From Bacteroidota bacterium (GTDB taxonomy: Bacteria > Bacteroidota > Bacteroidia > UKL13-3): a stretch of 32,224 nt of DNA. The stretch lies in the NCBI GenBank assembly GCA_030699355.1, contig JAUYMZ010000452.1, forward strand, positions 1 through 32,224, read 5' to 3'. The notes under the pieces were generated by a model. The model was not told where the DNA came from, did not search any database, and saw only the letters and a list, made by a program, of their open reading frames with translations. Shown here piece after piece: positions 1 to 8,977 of this stretch. Position 1 is the first letter of the stretch; every line of letters begins with the position of its first letter. Both the position numbers and the translations under genes were made by a program.

Positions 1-9
1 GATTGTGCC

Positions 10-819
10 TTACTCGCAACCAATAGCGTAAAAATTAGGATATAAATTATTTTTAATTTCATTTTTTATTTTTTGTAATTCAAACGATTTTTGGCGCTTT
101 AAACTTTGATAGGTTCCCCAAATATTTCCCCCGTAAAAAACAGTGCCCATCATTAAATTTGTATATCCAAAAAGGGATACTGCGCCATATCTATTAAAGC
201 TATATGCGCTTAAGTAGGCGTGGGTGCTTACCATAAGCAAGTGAAGCATACCTTCATAGGTTTTACCCATCCAAATTTTGCCGCTTCCGGGTATAAGAAC
301 AGAGGCAACTATGAACTTTTTTTCAATTGGTTTTTCGGTCTGAACCCACTGCCTGTTTAAATTAGAAAAATAGGCTGTATCCAAGGTATGTGCATGGTTT
401 TGCAGAAACTGTTGTGCACTATCTGTGGAGGAATTTAAAAGCAAGTACCGTATTTGAAGTTCTTGCGGAAGTTGGGTCCAAATTTTATTTAAAATAGCAC
501 TAGAATCGAGTTGAAAGCATAGGGCTGCTATTTGGTTTAGCATAAAACTTGGAATGCTATCTAAGGATATCGTTTGCCTAATTTCTTTAAAGAGTAATTC
601 GTTTTCTTGTAGGTTAAAAAGGCAGTGTAAATACAAGGAGTTGATTGGGTTAATTTTGTCAATTAAAAGGGAATCGTGTAAGGCAAGTTTAGCTTCTAAA
701 AAACGGCTTTCACATGCAAGTTGCTTGGCATAGATAAAACTGTGTTTTTTATCGAAGATGTTTTGAGAATGGCCCCTAAAATGTGCCAACATGAAAATAA
801 AGAAAAGTATTTTTTTCAT
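10..819 (-). CDS. Secreted/membrane protein with an N-terminal signal peptide and a C-terminal hydrophobic region carrying a PGSGKIWMGKTYEG motif (TM2/DUF5683-like)
   Basis: 269 aa ORF with ATG at 817-819; signal-peptide-like start (MKKILFFIFMLAHFRGHSQ); 'PGxGxxxxGxxxEG' motif followed by hydrophobic segments; ATGA overlap with the upstream yidD-like ORF. Confidence 0.65.
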   Translation of the reverse strand: MKKILFFIFMLAHFRGHSQNIFDKKHSFIYAKQLACESRFLEAKLALHDSLLIDKINPINSLYLHCLFNLQENELLFKEIRQTISLDSIPSFMLNQIAALCFQLDSSAILNKIWTQLPQELQIRYLLLNSSTDSAQQFLQNHAHTLDTAYFSNLNRQWVQTEKPIEKKFIVASVLIPGSGKIWMGKTYEGMLHLLMVSTHAYLSAYSFNRYGAVSLFGYTNLMMGTVFYGGNIWGTYQSLKRQKSFELQKIKNEIKNNLYPNFYAIGCE

Positions 820-1160
820 GGAAGGTCTATGGCTTTCTCACTGTCGTTGGTAAAATAATCTTCGGTTCTTCCATTGCATCTCAATAATCTATCTGCGGTT
901 AAAAACAGTCCAATGGGTAGGGGGTATTTTTTTATAGCCAATTTTGCGTAGTAGGAGCAACTTGGGTGAAATTGGCAGGTAGACCCATCTTGGGAGGAAA
1001 TGTACTTTTTATAAAATCCATGTAAGCCAGTATAATGGGTTGGTTCAGGCCGAGGTTTTTGAGCAGTAATTAAATCTTTTTGTAAGTTTATGGGCTGCCC
1101 AAAACAAAGGGCGGCCATTAATATTAAGTTAAAAATAAGTGCAAATTTCAATTTCCTCAT
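816..1160 (-). CDS. YidD-like membrane protein insertion efficiency factor family protein with N-terminal signal-peptide-like extension
   Basis: Core 'FYKKYISSQDGSTCQFHPSCSYYAKLAIKKYPLPIGLFLTADRLLRCN' matches the YidD Cys-rich pattern; hydrophobic N-terminus MRKLKFALIFNLILMAALCFGQ. Confidence 0.85.
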   Translation of the reverse strand: MRKLKFALIFNLILMAALCFGQPINLQKDLITAQKPRPEPTHYTGLHGFYKKYISSQDGSTCQFHPSCSYYAKLAIKKYPLPIGLFLTADRLLRCNGRTEDYFTNDSEKAIDLP

Positions 1161-1197
1161 TTTTTTATATTTATTGCAATAAAATTAAAAACCATCT

Positions 1198-2856
1198 ATG
1201 AAAAAAGTTTTACTGCTTAGTCTTTCCATTTTATTTTTCTCAATCACCTTTGCTCAAGATCAAACAAGAATTGAATTTGATGCAGATAATGCAGCTGGAG
1301 GACATTATTACACATACCCAATTGGTGAAAAAGGGGTAATACTCATGTACCTGCCAAAGGGTAAAGAAAAAGGAAAATCCAAAGAAACAGCCTATACCCT
1401 TAAAAAATTGGATATAAATTTTAAAGAGACGGGTAAGGGTTCGTTTATTCCTCCAAAAGGATTTACGCTAGATAAGGTTGTAAGTGACGCCAATAATTTA
1501 TATGCGATGTTTTCGCCTAGGGCTAATTTTAAAGAGTATGCTGTTTTTAAGATTGATAAAACCACTTTAAAAACGAGTGTTTATCAAGGAGAATATCCTA
1601 AGCACCTAACTTTCGAAGCGATGGAGGTTATGAATGAAACTGTTTTTCTAGGATTTATTGCTGGCCCACACCCAAACACACCACAGCTTATACTTTGTTT
1701 AACTATGCCTGTTTGTTTTATCCCTTATTTTTTTTACCAACCAAAGTATTACTCTATGGTAAGTGCCGTTGATTTTAGTAAAAGGGTGGCCTCTAGAAAA
1801 GATTTTCAACTTGGGGGTGGTAAAGGATTAAAGGTGGCATTTTTAGATATGACTAAGAATGATTCGCTTCAAAAGGTTGATTTACTATTATCTCTAATTG
1901 GTAAAAAGGAAACTCGAACTATTCTGCGTGAAATGAATACCAAAACCATGGAAAAGGAAAAGGTGTTTAAATTAACAAGTGGGAAAGATATTGCTACAGC
2001 CAAAGTGTTTAGCACCAATCCTACTGATAAAATTATTTTGGGTCAGTTTAAAAATAAACCGGGTAAATCTAGAAAAGAAAGAAAAGAAGCTGCTAAAAAA
2101 GCACCCGGCGGATTATTTATAAGCATGGTAGATGGGGGTAAGCAATCCTTCACAAAACTAATTCCTTTTTCTTCGTTTAAGAATTTTACCATCAGCATAC
2201 CAAAAGACCCTAATAAGAAGGATAAGAAAACATCTAAGCGAGAAGTCGCAAATAATAAGAGTTTACAAAATATTATATCTTTTACTTTTCATGATATTTT
2301 GATTAGAGAGGATGAAATTTTAGTTTTTGCTGAGCCGTATTATCCAACCTATCATACCGAAACTCGTGTTGTTATTGTAAATGGAAGAGCTACAACCCAA
2401 ACAGTAGTTGTTTTTGATGGGTATAGGTTTTTAGGTGCCATGGTTATGGCTTTTGATATGGAAGGAAATATGAAATGGGAAAATGGATTTAAAATTTCTA
2501 ATGGTCCGCTTTCTTTCTCTACAAGTAGAAAATTTGATTTTTATGAAACTGAAGACGATGGTATAAAGGTGGTATACAATAGTGCTGGGTCTATTTTTTC
2601 TAAAACTATTTATGATGATAAGGTAGATTCTGAAGTAGAATTAATGAAGATCAAAACTTTAACCAATGATAAAAAAGTTAAAAACCTAGACTCAAGGTAT
2701 ACCGAAGTAAACGGAACAGAGTATTGGTATGATAATTTTTATCTTGCTTTTGGAATGCAAAAAATAACTTCTGAAGCCAAAGCTAAAGATAGGGCTAAAG
2801 ACGAAAAGAAAAACAGAACTATTTTTTACTTAAATAAAATTGAAATTGAAGAATAA
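1198..2856 (+). CDS. Secreted hypothetical protein
   Basis: 552 aa ORF with signal peptide MKKVLLLSLSILFFSITFAQ; no family recognised. Confidence 0.75.
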   Translation: MKKVLLLSLSILFFSITFAQDQTRIEFDADNAAGGHYYTYPIGEKGVILMYLPKGKEKGKSKETAYTLKKLDINFKETGKGSFIPPKGFTLDKVVSDANNLYAMFSPRANFKEYAVFKIDKTTLKTSVYQGEYPKHLTFEAMEVMNETVFLGFIAGPHPNTPQLILCLTMPVCFIPYFFYQPKYYSMVSAVDFSKRVASRKDFQLGGGKGLKVAFLDMTKNDSLQKVDLLLSLIGKKETRTILREMNTKTMEKEKVFKLTSGKDIATAKVFSTNPTDKIILGQFKNKPGKSRKERKEAAKKAPGGLFISMVDGGKQSFTKLIPFSSFKNFTISIPKDPNKKDKKTSKREVANNKSLQNIISFTFHDILIREDEILVFAEPYYPTYHTETRVVIVNGRATTQTVVVFDGYRFLGAMVMAFDMEGNMKWENGFKISNGPLSFSTSRKFDFYETEDDGIKVVYNSAGSIFSKTIYDDKVDSEVELMKIKTLTNDKKVKNLDSRYTEVNGTEYWYDNFYLAFGMQKITSEAKAKDRAKDEKKNRTIFYLNKIEIEE

Positions 2857-5110
2857 GTTATTTTGTTTGCTGTGGCTGAGTTTATTTTCGGCTGCTTCGC
2901 ATGCGCAAGAATATAAATCTTGGTTCAAAACCATTGCTCCACTTGGTTCAGAATTTACAGATAGAAGCACGGTTTTGGCTAACTTAGAATTGGATAAGCC
3001 AGCCAAAAAATCTAAAGTGAATATCAAAGCATTTAAAGAATCTAACGATTATTTTATTGATAGATTCTTAAATTCGGGTAAAGTTATTGCCTATAGTAAA
3101 GCCAACTTATACCTCGACAGGGTAGTTGATAAACTGCTAGCCAACGACCCTGCTTTGCGAGCTAAGCTTAAATTTTATATTGTTTATACTTCCGAAGTGA
3201 ATGCCTTTACTTTTACCAACGGGATGATATTTGTAAATATTGGTTTGTTTGCCCGTTTTGAAAATGAAGCGCAATTAGCCTTTATTTTGGCTCACGAAAT
3301 TGCCCATTATACCAAAAAACATGCTTTTGAGCGCTATAAATTTAGCACCGAATCGGAAGTTGAAGACATGGGAGAGGAGGAATTTCTGGAAGTTGTATTG
3401 AGTAAGTTTTCAAGAAACCAAGAGTTTGAAGCCGATGATATAGGCTTCGAAATTTTCAGAAACTCTGGCTATGCACAAACCGAAGCTGCCAGTGTGTTTA
3501 ATATCCTAAAGATTTCTGAATACCCAGTAGAAAATAAAAAAATTGAAAAGCATGTTTTTGAAGGGCCGTACTTAAAGGTGCCTTCTGCCTACTATCCAGA
3601 TTCTGCTATTCAAATGATTATTAGTTCGGATGAAAATGATAGTACACATACCCATCCTAGTAGTGGCAAAAGGCAGGCGGCTTTGGGCAAAAAAATGGAT
3701 GCGAACGCTGCCAGTAGCGGACAAACTTTTAGGGTAGATGAACAAACGTTTAATCAAATTAAACTTGCCTCGCAATTCGCTTTGAGCGAAATTTTAATTC
3801 AAGAGAAAGACTATGTAAGTGCAATTTACAATACAGAGCTATTGTTATCAAGGTTTCCAAACCATGAAACTTTGCTTTCCCTGAAAGTGAAAGCCTATTA
3901 CTTTTTATTGGCCAATATTGATGCGGGTAGCGGTTCTTCGGTTATTAAAAAGCCGCAGAGAATAAATGGTGAAATTAAGAAGTTTCATCAGTTGTTTAAA
4001 AAGTTGAGTTTAAAAGAAACCAATACCTTGGCGCTGCGTATTGCTTGGGATATTCATTTAGCGAATCCTAAAAATGAGGAGATTAAACAATTTACTCATG
4101 CCATTACCAAATTGTTTGCTATCAGCGTAAGCACAGATTTAAATCAATTTGCCCAATCTACAGAGTATGATGAAGCACTAATAGCCTCTTTCTACTTACA
4201 AGATACCTCCCAAGAATTTAGTAAGCGTAAAAAATTTAACTCAGGAAGTGGCGCCGTTATCAGGAAAAAAAAGAATCAACCGAAAGAAAGTTTCGTAAAA
4301 TTTGCCATCCCAGATTTAATAGAAAACAAAGAGTTTAGGTCGGTTTTTACTGATATTGCCAAAGATGTAATAGCTTACAAAGAAGCTAACCCAGACCATA
4401 TTGAACAATACGATGATGCCGAAGAAGATATTTCTCGGTCTCGACCTGCTCCAGAAGAAAAGAAGAAAAAGAAAAAGGGGTCAACCAAAAAAATAATTGA
4501 GGCTCAGAAGCCCTTTACAACAGATAAATTATTAATTATAGATGTTAGTAATATAAAACTCGACCTTAGCTCTGGTAGTCCGGTAAAATTTTTCTCTATT
4601 AAGCAAAAGCAGAAAGAGTTGGTAAATACCTTACAAACTTGTGCTAAGCTAACTGGTATAAATTTAACAGTGTTTAATCCTGTAGATTTAATAGCCAACG
4701 ATTCGCAATTTTATAATGATAGAAACACACTAGAAGCATGGAAAATGGAGCGTATTACCAATCGCCACATGGAGGAAGTTTTGCCTTCTAATTATCAAGA
4801 AATACAAGACTTGTGTAAGCGATATGATACCAAATATGTATGTTTTATAACTACCCGTAACATCATTTTGCCAATAAATCAGTCGAGATTATTTTTAGAT
4901 GTTCTATATACGGTGTATAATCCTCCTCTGTTTATTTATACCATGCATAGTATTTTTAGGTATAAAAGATACAGCGCTATTTATATGCCAGTGTTTGATA
5001 TTACCTCGGGTAAAGTGGTGGCCGACTATTCCTCTCAATACGATTATCCTGATCACCCAGATTTAATGAAGGCCGAATTCTATTATTTCTTAAATTCAAT
5101 CAAAAAATGA
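2840..5110 (+). CDS. M48-family metalloprotease with signal peptide and long C-terminal extension
   Basis: HExxH motif 'LAHEIAHYTKKH' and downstream ExxxD 'EFEADDIGFEIF'; signal peptide ending SHAQ; first codon is TTG, overlapping the end of the upstream ORF. Confidence 0.85.
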   Translation: MKLKNKLFCLLWLSLFSAASHAQEYKSWFKTIAPLGSEFTDRSTVLANLELDKPAKKSKVNIKAFKESNDYFIDRFLNSGKVIAYSKANLYLDRVVDKLLANDPALRAKLKFYIVYTSEVNAFTFTNGMIFVNIGLFARFENEAQLAFILAHEIAHYTKKHAFERYKFSTESEVEDMGEEEFLEVVLSKFSRNQEFEADDIGFEIFRNSGYAQTEAASVFNILKISEYPVENKKIEKHVFEGPYLKVPSAYYPDSAIQMIISSDENDSTHTHPSSGKRQAALGKKMDANAASSGQTFRVDEQTFNQIKLASQFALSEILIQEKDYVSAIYNTELLLSRFPNHETLLSLKVKAYYFLLANIDAGSGSSVIKKPQRINGEIKKFHQLFKKLSLKETNTLALRIAWDIHLANPKNEEIKQFTHAITKLFAISVSTDLNQFAQSTEYDEALIASFYLQDTSQEFSKRKKFNSGSGAVIRKKKNQPKESFVKFAIPDLIENKEFRSVFTDIAKDVIAYKEANPDHIEQYDDAEEDISRSRPAPEEKKKKKKGSTKKIIEAQKPFTTDKLLIIDVSNIKLDLSSGSPVKFFSIKQKQKELVNTLQTCAKLTGINLTVFNPVDLIANDSQFYNDRNTLEAWKMERITNRHMEEVLPSNYQEIQDLCKRYDTKYVCFITTRNIILPINQSRLFLDVLYTVYNPPLFIYTMHSIFRYKRYSAIYMPVFDITSGKVVADYSSQYDYPDHPDLMKAEFYYFLNSIKK

Positions 5111-5826
5111 AAAGATTTTCATTTATATTTTTTCTAAGTATTTCTTTATGCCTGATCCAAAATATGGTTTTGGCACAAAGGGTGGCAGGATACATGGGTA
5201 AACGCTTTTTTGTGGGAGTTCCTGTTTCTTACATGCCAAACCTATTAGGTCTGCTATCTGAAGATGTTAACCACAATGGTGAGCATCGATTTTATATGAT
5301 TAATGCTCCTAAAATTGGGGCTAGTGTTGGTTTTGTTGCAAGCAATACGAGGTCGATTGTGCTTGATGTTGATTTTCAAAATATCGGAGGATTCTATGCA
5401 AGACCTAAAATTTCTTCTGCTTCTCCAACTGATTTATTATATAGTAGAAGTCAGCTTGTTTCTTACAAGTTTAGGTTTCAAAATGCGTTTCAACATTGCG
5501 CACCAGTTGGTGGTTATAGCGGAATTACCTTGGGACTAACCACCTTTAATAATTCATATATGAATATTGGGGGCAACATACAACCAGCAGATAGAACTAT
5601 CGATTATTCTCTAGGATATGCGGGTGGCTTAAGACGGGTTTACAAAGATAAAATCGTGTTAGATTTAGGTTTAGAATTCAATTTTTCTTTTAAAACAATA
5701 GGTGCTTTAATTGATACTGAAAATCGCTACGAAACGGATGAACAAGCGGTAGGAACCTATGCCATTATTAAAAACGGTGTAAATAATATCATCGTTTGTA
5801 GAGCCGCTGTTTACTTATTGCTTTAA
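5107..5826 (+). CDS. Secreted hypothetical protein, possible outer membrane beta-barrel
   Basis: 239 aa ORF with signal peptide (MKRFSFIFFLSISLCLIQNMVLAQ), alternating hydrophobic strands, start overlaps the M48 stop (ATGA). Confidence 0.65.
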   Translation: MKRFSFIFFLSISLCLIQNMVLAQRVAGYMGKRFFVGVPVSYMPNLLGLLSEDVNHNGEHRFYMINAPKIGASVGFVASNTRSIVLDVDFQNIGGFYARPKISSASPTDLLYSRSQLVSYKFRFQNAFQHCAPVGGYSGITLGLTTFNNSYMNIGGNIQPADRTIDYSLGYAGGLRRVYKDKIVLDLGLEFNFSFKTIGALIDTENRYETDEQAVGTYAIIKNGVNNIIVCRAAVYLLL

Positions 5827-6483
5827 CTATTTCTTCCTAAACTGATTGCCAAATACTTTCTCAAATTTCTCTAATTTAGGAGCTATTACATATTGGCAAT
5901 AACCTTGTGAACTGTTTTGATTGTAGTAATTTTGGTGGTAATCTTCTGCTTCGTAAAAATTACTGTAAGCAGATATCTCTGTTACAATGGGCGCCTTAAA
6001 AGCGCCACTTGTATCTAAGTCCTTTTTAATTTTTTCGGCAATGTTTTTCTGATTTTCATTGAGGTAAAATATTGCCGAACGGTATTGAGTTCCTACATCA
6101 TTGCCTTGTCTGTTTAAGGTTGTTGGGTCGTGTGTTTGCCAGAAAACAGAAAGCAGGGTCTCAAATGAAACTTCTGCCGGATTGTATACTAATTTAATTA
6201 CCTCTGCATGACCTGTTGTACCTTCACAAACTTCTTTGTAGCTTGGGTCTTTCACTTGTCCGCCGCTATACCCAGAAATTATTTTCTTAACACCTGGCAC
6301 GCGCTGAAAAACGGCCTCTACACACCAAAAACATCCAGCACCTAAAATGGTACTATCTAACTTAGTTTCGTTTATTTCCTCTGTCATTTGATTGTTTATT
6401 TCTGTTTTATTGCCTTTTTCTGTTTGGGTTTGGCACGACATTCCCAAGAATAAAAATGTACTGATAATAATGGGCTGCAACAT
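5827..6483 (-). CDS. msrA: Peptide-methionine (S)-S-oxide reductase MsrA, predicted lipoprotein
   Basis: 'GAGCFWCVEAVFQRVPGVKKIISGYSGG' and 'GTQYRSAIFY' motifs; N-terminus MLQPIIISTFLFLGMSC resembles a lipobox. Confidence 0.93.
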   Translation of the reverse strand: MLQPIIISTFLFLGMSCQTQTEKGNKTEINNQMTEEINETKLDSTILGAGCFWCVEAVFQRVPGVKKIISGYSGGQVKDPSYKEVCEGTTGHAEVIKLVYNPAEVSFETLLSVFWQTHDPTTLNRQGNDVGTQYRSAIFYLNENQKNIAEKIKKDLDTSGAFKAPIVTEISAYSNFYEAEDYHQNYYNQNSSQGYCQYVIAPKLEKFEKVFGNQFRKK

Positions 6484-6488
6484 GTTGT

Positions 6489-7112
6489 TTACTTATTAAT
6501 TGGTTTGGCATACGGTAATCTGCCTATTTTCTCTGCTTGATAATAGGTTTCTAATCCATGAACCAAGCTTGTTTTAACTTTGCTTAAATCAATATATCCT
6601 GCTTCTTCTAATATCTCTTCTGCTATTATAATTTCCTCAACACTGCCTATAATTAGTACGGTATCATTGCTTTTAATAGGAATAATCTCTACCAATTTCA
6701 ATCCTATTTTAAGCATGCTATCTTTTACATAAGGAGCTTTCACTTGTGCCGTAAATTCTGGTTCAAAGCCACATTCCGCAAACTCACTTTGATTTCTTTC
6801 ATATCGGGCAGAACTTTGATGTGCTTCCTTATACTTTTCAACCGGAATATGATTTAACGTAAAGTATTCATTACTTACAATATTTTCATAAGTATGTTTT
6901 TCTACCGAAACAGGTCTATGTATAATTCCCATTAACGCAGGATTGGCCCCAATATGCACAATCTGAGAAAATATGGCTAGGTTGTTTTCTCCATTTTTTC
7001 CCTGCGTGCCCACTAATATCGCAGATTTTATGCCACCCAAACCATTTATTAAATTGGTTCGGTATTGCTTTTCAAAGCCTGATATATCTGCTGCATAAAT
7101 ATGTTTGTTCAT
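6489..7112 (-). CDS. Flavin reductase family protein (FMN-binding split barrel)
   Basis: Overall similarity to the flavin-reductase-like family (SAILVGTQGKNGENNLAIFSQIVHIGANPALMGIIHRP...EYFTLNHI). ATG at 7110-7112 preferred because GGAGGA precedes it; the ORF track start at 7124 lies inside the SDR end. Confidence 0.7.
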   Translation of the reverse strand: MNKHIYAADISGFEKQYRTNLINGLGGIKSAILVGTQGKNGENNLAIFSQIVHIGANPALMGIIHRPVSVEKHTYENIVSNEYFTLNHIPVEKYKEAHQSSARYERNQSEFAECGFEPEFTAQVKAPYVKDSMLKIGLKLVEIIPIKSNDTVLIIGSVEEIIIAEEILEEAGYIDLSKVKTSLVHGLETYYQAEKIGRLPYAKPINK

Positions 7113-7113
7113 T

Positions 7114-7806
7114 TTATCCTCCAATGCTACTCATGCCCCCATCCACCGCCAAAATTTGTCCGCTAACCCAAGGTGCATTTAACAAATATAACGCTGCTTC
7201 GCTTATATCCTGAGCCGAACCAATTTTTTTAAGAGGATGTCTTTCTGCTGCTGAAGCCATTTTAGCTTCACTGTTTAATAATTTCTCTGCAAGCGGAGTT
7301 TCTGTTAAGGAAGGAGCAATGGCATTGACCCTAATTTTGGGTGCAAACTCAGCCGCTAATGATTTGGTTAATCCTTCAATCGCTCCTTTAGCGCCGGCAA
7401 TACTGGCATGAAAGGGCATCCCTTTTTGCACCGCCACTGTACTAAACAAAACAATAGATGGCGAATTGCCCTGAAGTAATTGTGGTAAATATTTTTGAAT
7501 GGCCTTAATGGCACCTAAATAATTTATCTGTAAATCGTTTAAGAAATCAGCTTGTTTCATGGCTTTAAATGGCCTCAAATTAATGCTTCCTGGGCAATAT
7601 ATTAATCCATCTATGGCTTCTGTAATTTCTGGAAATTGAACTGTTTCTTCTGTGATATCTATGCTACTGAATTGGATATTCGCAGGAACTTCAGCTTCTT
7701 TCCAACTTCTACTCAATACATGCACTTGGTTGCCTGCATTGGCCAATGATTTTGCCAAGTGTAAACCAATTCCGCTGCTACCGCCAACAATTAAATAATT
7801 TTTCAT
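7114..7806 (-). CDS. Short-chain dehydrogenase/reductase (SDR)
   Basis: Rossmann 'VGGSSGIGLHLAKSLA', C-terminal 'WVSGQILAVDGGMSSIGG'. Confidence 0.9.
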   Translation of the reverse strand: MKNYLIVGGSSGIGLHLAKSLANAGNQVHVLSRSWKEAEVPANIQFSSIDITEETVQFPEITEAIDGLIYCPGSINLRPFKAMKQADFLNDLQINYLGAIKAIQKYLPQLLQGNSPSIVLFSTVAVQKGMPFHASIAGAKGAIEGLTKSLAAEFAPKIRVNAIAPSLTETPLAEKLLNSEAKMASAAERHPLKKIGSAQDISEAALYLLNAPWVSGQILAVDGGMSSIGG

Positions 7807-7837
7807 ACTTCTTTTAACAGCAGCGTATAAAAATTGT

Positions 7838-8977
7838 TTAGAATTTCTTTCCGTGGGTACTGGCTATAATCTTTTTTAGTAAGCGAGGAAACGGCTTAAG
7901 TGCCATTATTACCAACCAAGTAATTTGGGTTGATCCAAATAGCTTTTGAAACAATCTGCCTACTCTTAGGCGTGTAGAAAAATTTTGATGCCAAGCCTTT
8001 CTGTAATTTTCTTCAAACAAGGCACGTGCCTGTTCGTCTTCGCAGTTTGAAGGGAATAATTTGCTCAAAATATCTGCCGCACGCATGGCCATGCTCATCC
8101 CATTCCCGCACAATGGAGCAATCAGTCCTGCCGCATCTCCCAACATTATTACATGTTGCTCTATCAGCGGCTTAGGTTCAAACCGAATTTGTGATATTAC
8201 CAAGGGTTTTTGATATACTATGGTAGACTCAGTAAATATTTTTTTTAAGCGCGGATTTTGATAAAGCACAGCTGCTTCCATTTCTTTAATTTGATTGCCA
8301 TGTTTGCTTAAATTTTCTTGGGTGGTTAAGTAACACAAGCAATAGGTTTCTTGGTCTATTTTTGAAATACCACAATATCCATCTTTAAAATTATGAAGCT
8401 CAATTAAATTGTTGGCAAAGTTGGTTTTGATATGGTATTTTACACCAATATAATTGTCTTTTCCTTGTTTAATTTCTTGGGTAAATGCCCTGTTGAGTTG
8501 AAGGTCTAAATTGCTTTTCTTGCCATAAGCACCAAAAGCATAATAACTCTTAAAAGTTCCAGAACTGCTGCTTATTGTAAATTTATTTTGTTCAAATTGA
8601 ACTGCCGTTACTTTGCAATTTTGATGGGCAACAACGCCAACTTTGAGGGCTTGGTTAAACAATAATGTATCGAGTGTATACCTCGAAATGCCAAATCCGC
8701 CTAAATCTAAATTTTGTTGTAGGTAATAACCATTTGGTGCGCTGATACCCAATTGTGATATAATGGGCAGGTTCATGTCTTTTAATGGAATGCCACACGA
8801 TTCAATAAAATCCCAGCTTTCAAGAGAAATATACTCTCCGCATACTTTGTGAAAAGGGTAAGTTTCTTTTTCTAACAAAAGCACTTTTTTACCTTGTTGA
8901 GCCAGTTTAATAGAAAGGGTTAATCCTCCTAATCCACCGCCAATAATGGCCGCATCAAATATGTTATCTTGCTGCAT
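7838..8977 (-). CDS. NAD(P)/FAD-dependent oxidoreductase (geranylgeranyl-reductase/halogenase-like flavoprotein)
   Basis: 'AAIIGGGLGGLTLSIKLAQQGKKVLLLEKE' dinucleotide-binding motif and 'VIMLGDAAGLIAPLCGNGMSMAMRAADIL' FAD motif. Confidence 0.88.
   Translation of the reverse strand: MQQDNIFDAAIIGGGLGGLTLSIKLAQQGKKVLLLEKETYPFHKVCGEYISLESWDFIESCGIPLKDMNLPIISQLGISAPNGYYLQQNLDLGGFGISRYTLDTLLFNQALKVGVVAHQNCKVTAVQFEQNKFTISSSSGTFKSYYAFGAYGKKSNLDLQLNRAFTQEIKQGKDNYIGVKYHIKTNFANNLIELHNFKDGYCGISKIDQETYCLCYLTTQENLSKHGNQIKEMEAAVLYQNPRLKKIFTESTIVYQKPLVISQIRFEPKPLIEQHVIMLGDAAGLIAPLCGNGMSMAMRAADILSKLFPSNCEDEQARALFEENYRKAWHQNFSTRLRVGRLFQKLFGSTQITWLVIMALKPFPRLLKKIIASTHGKKF

Noticed and set aside
10-819. GSGK in PGSGKIW considered as a Walker A P-loop
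   Set aside because: It lacks the GxxxxGK[ST] form and sits in a membrane-proximal PGxGxxxxGxxxEG motif, so a TM2/DUF5683-like motif fits better.
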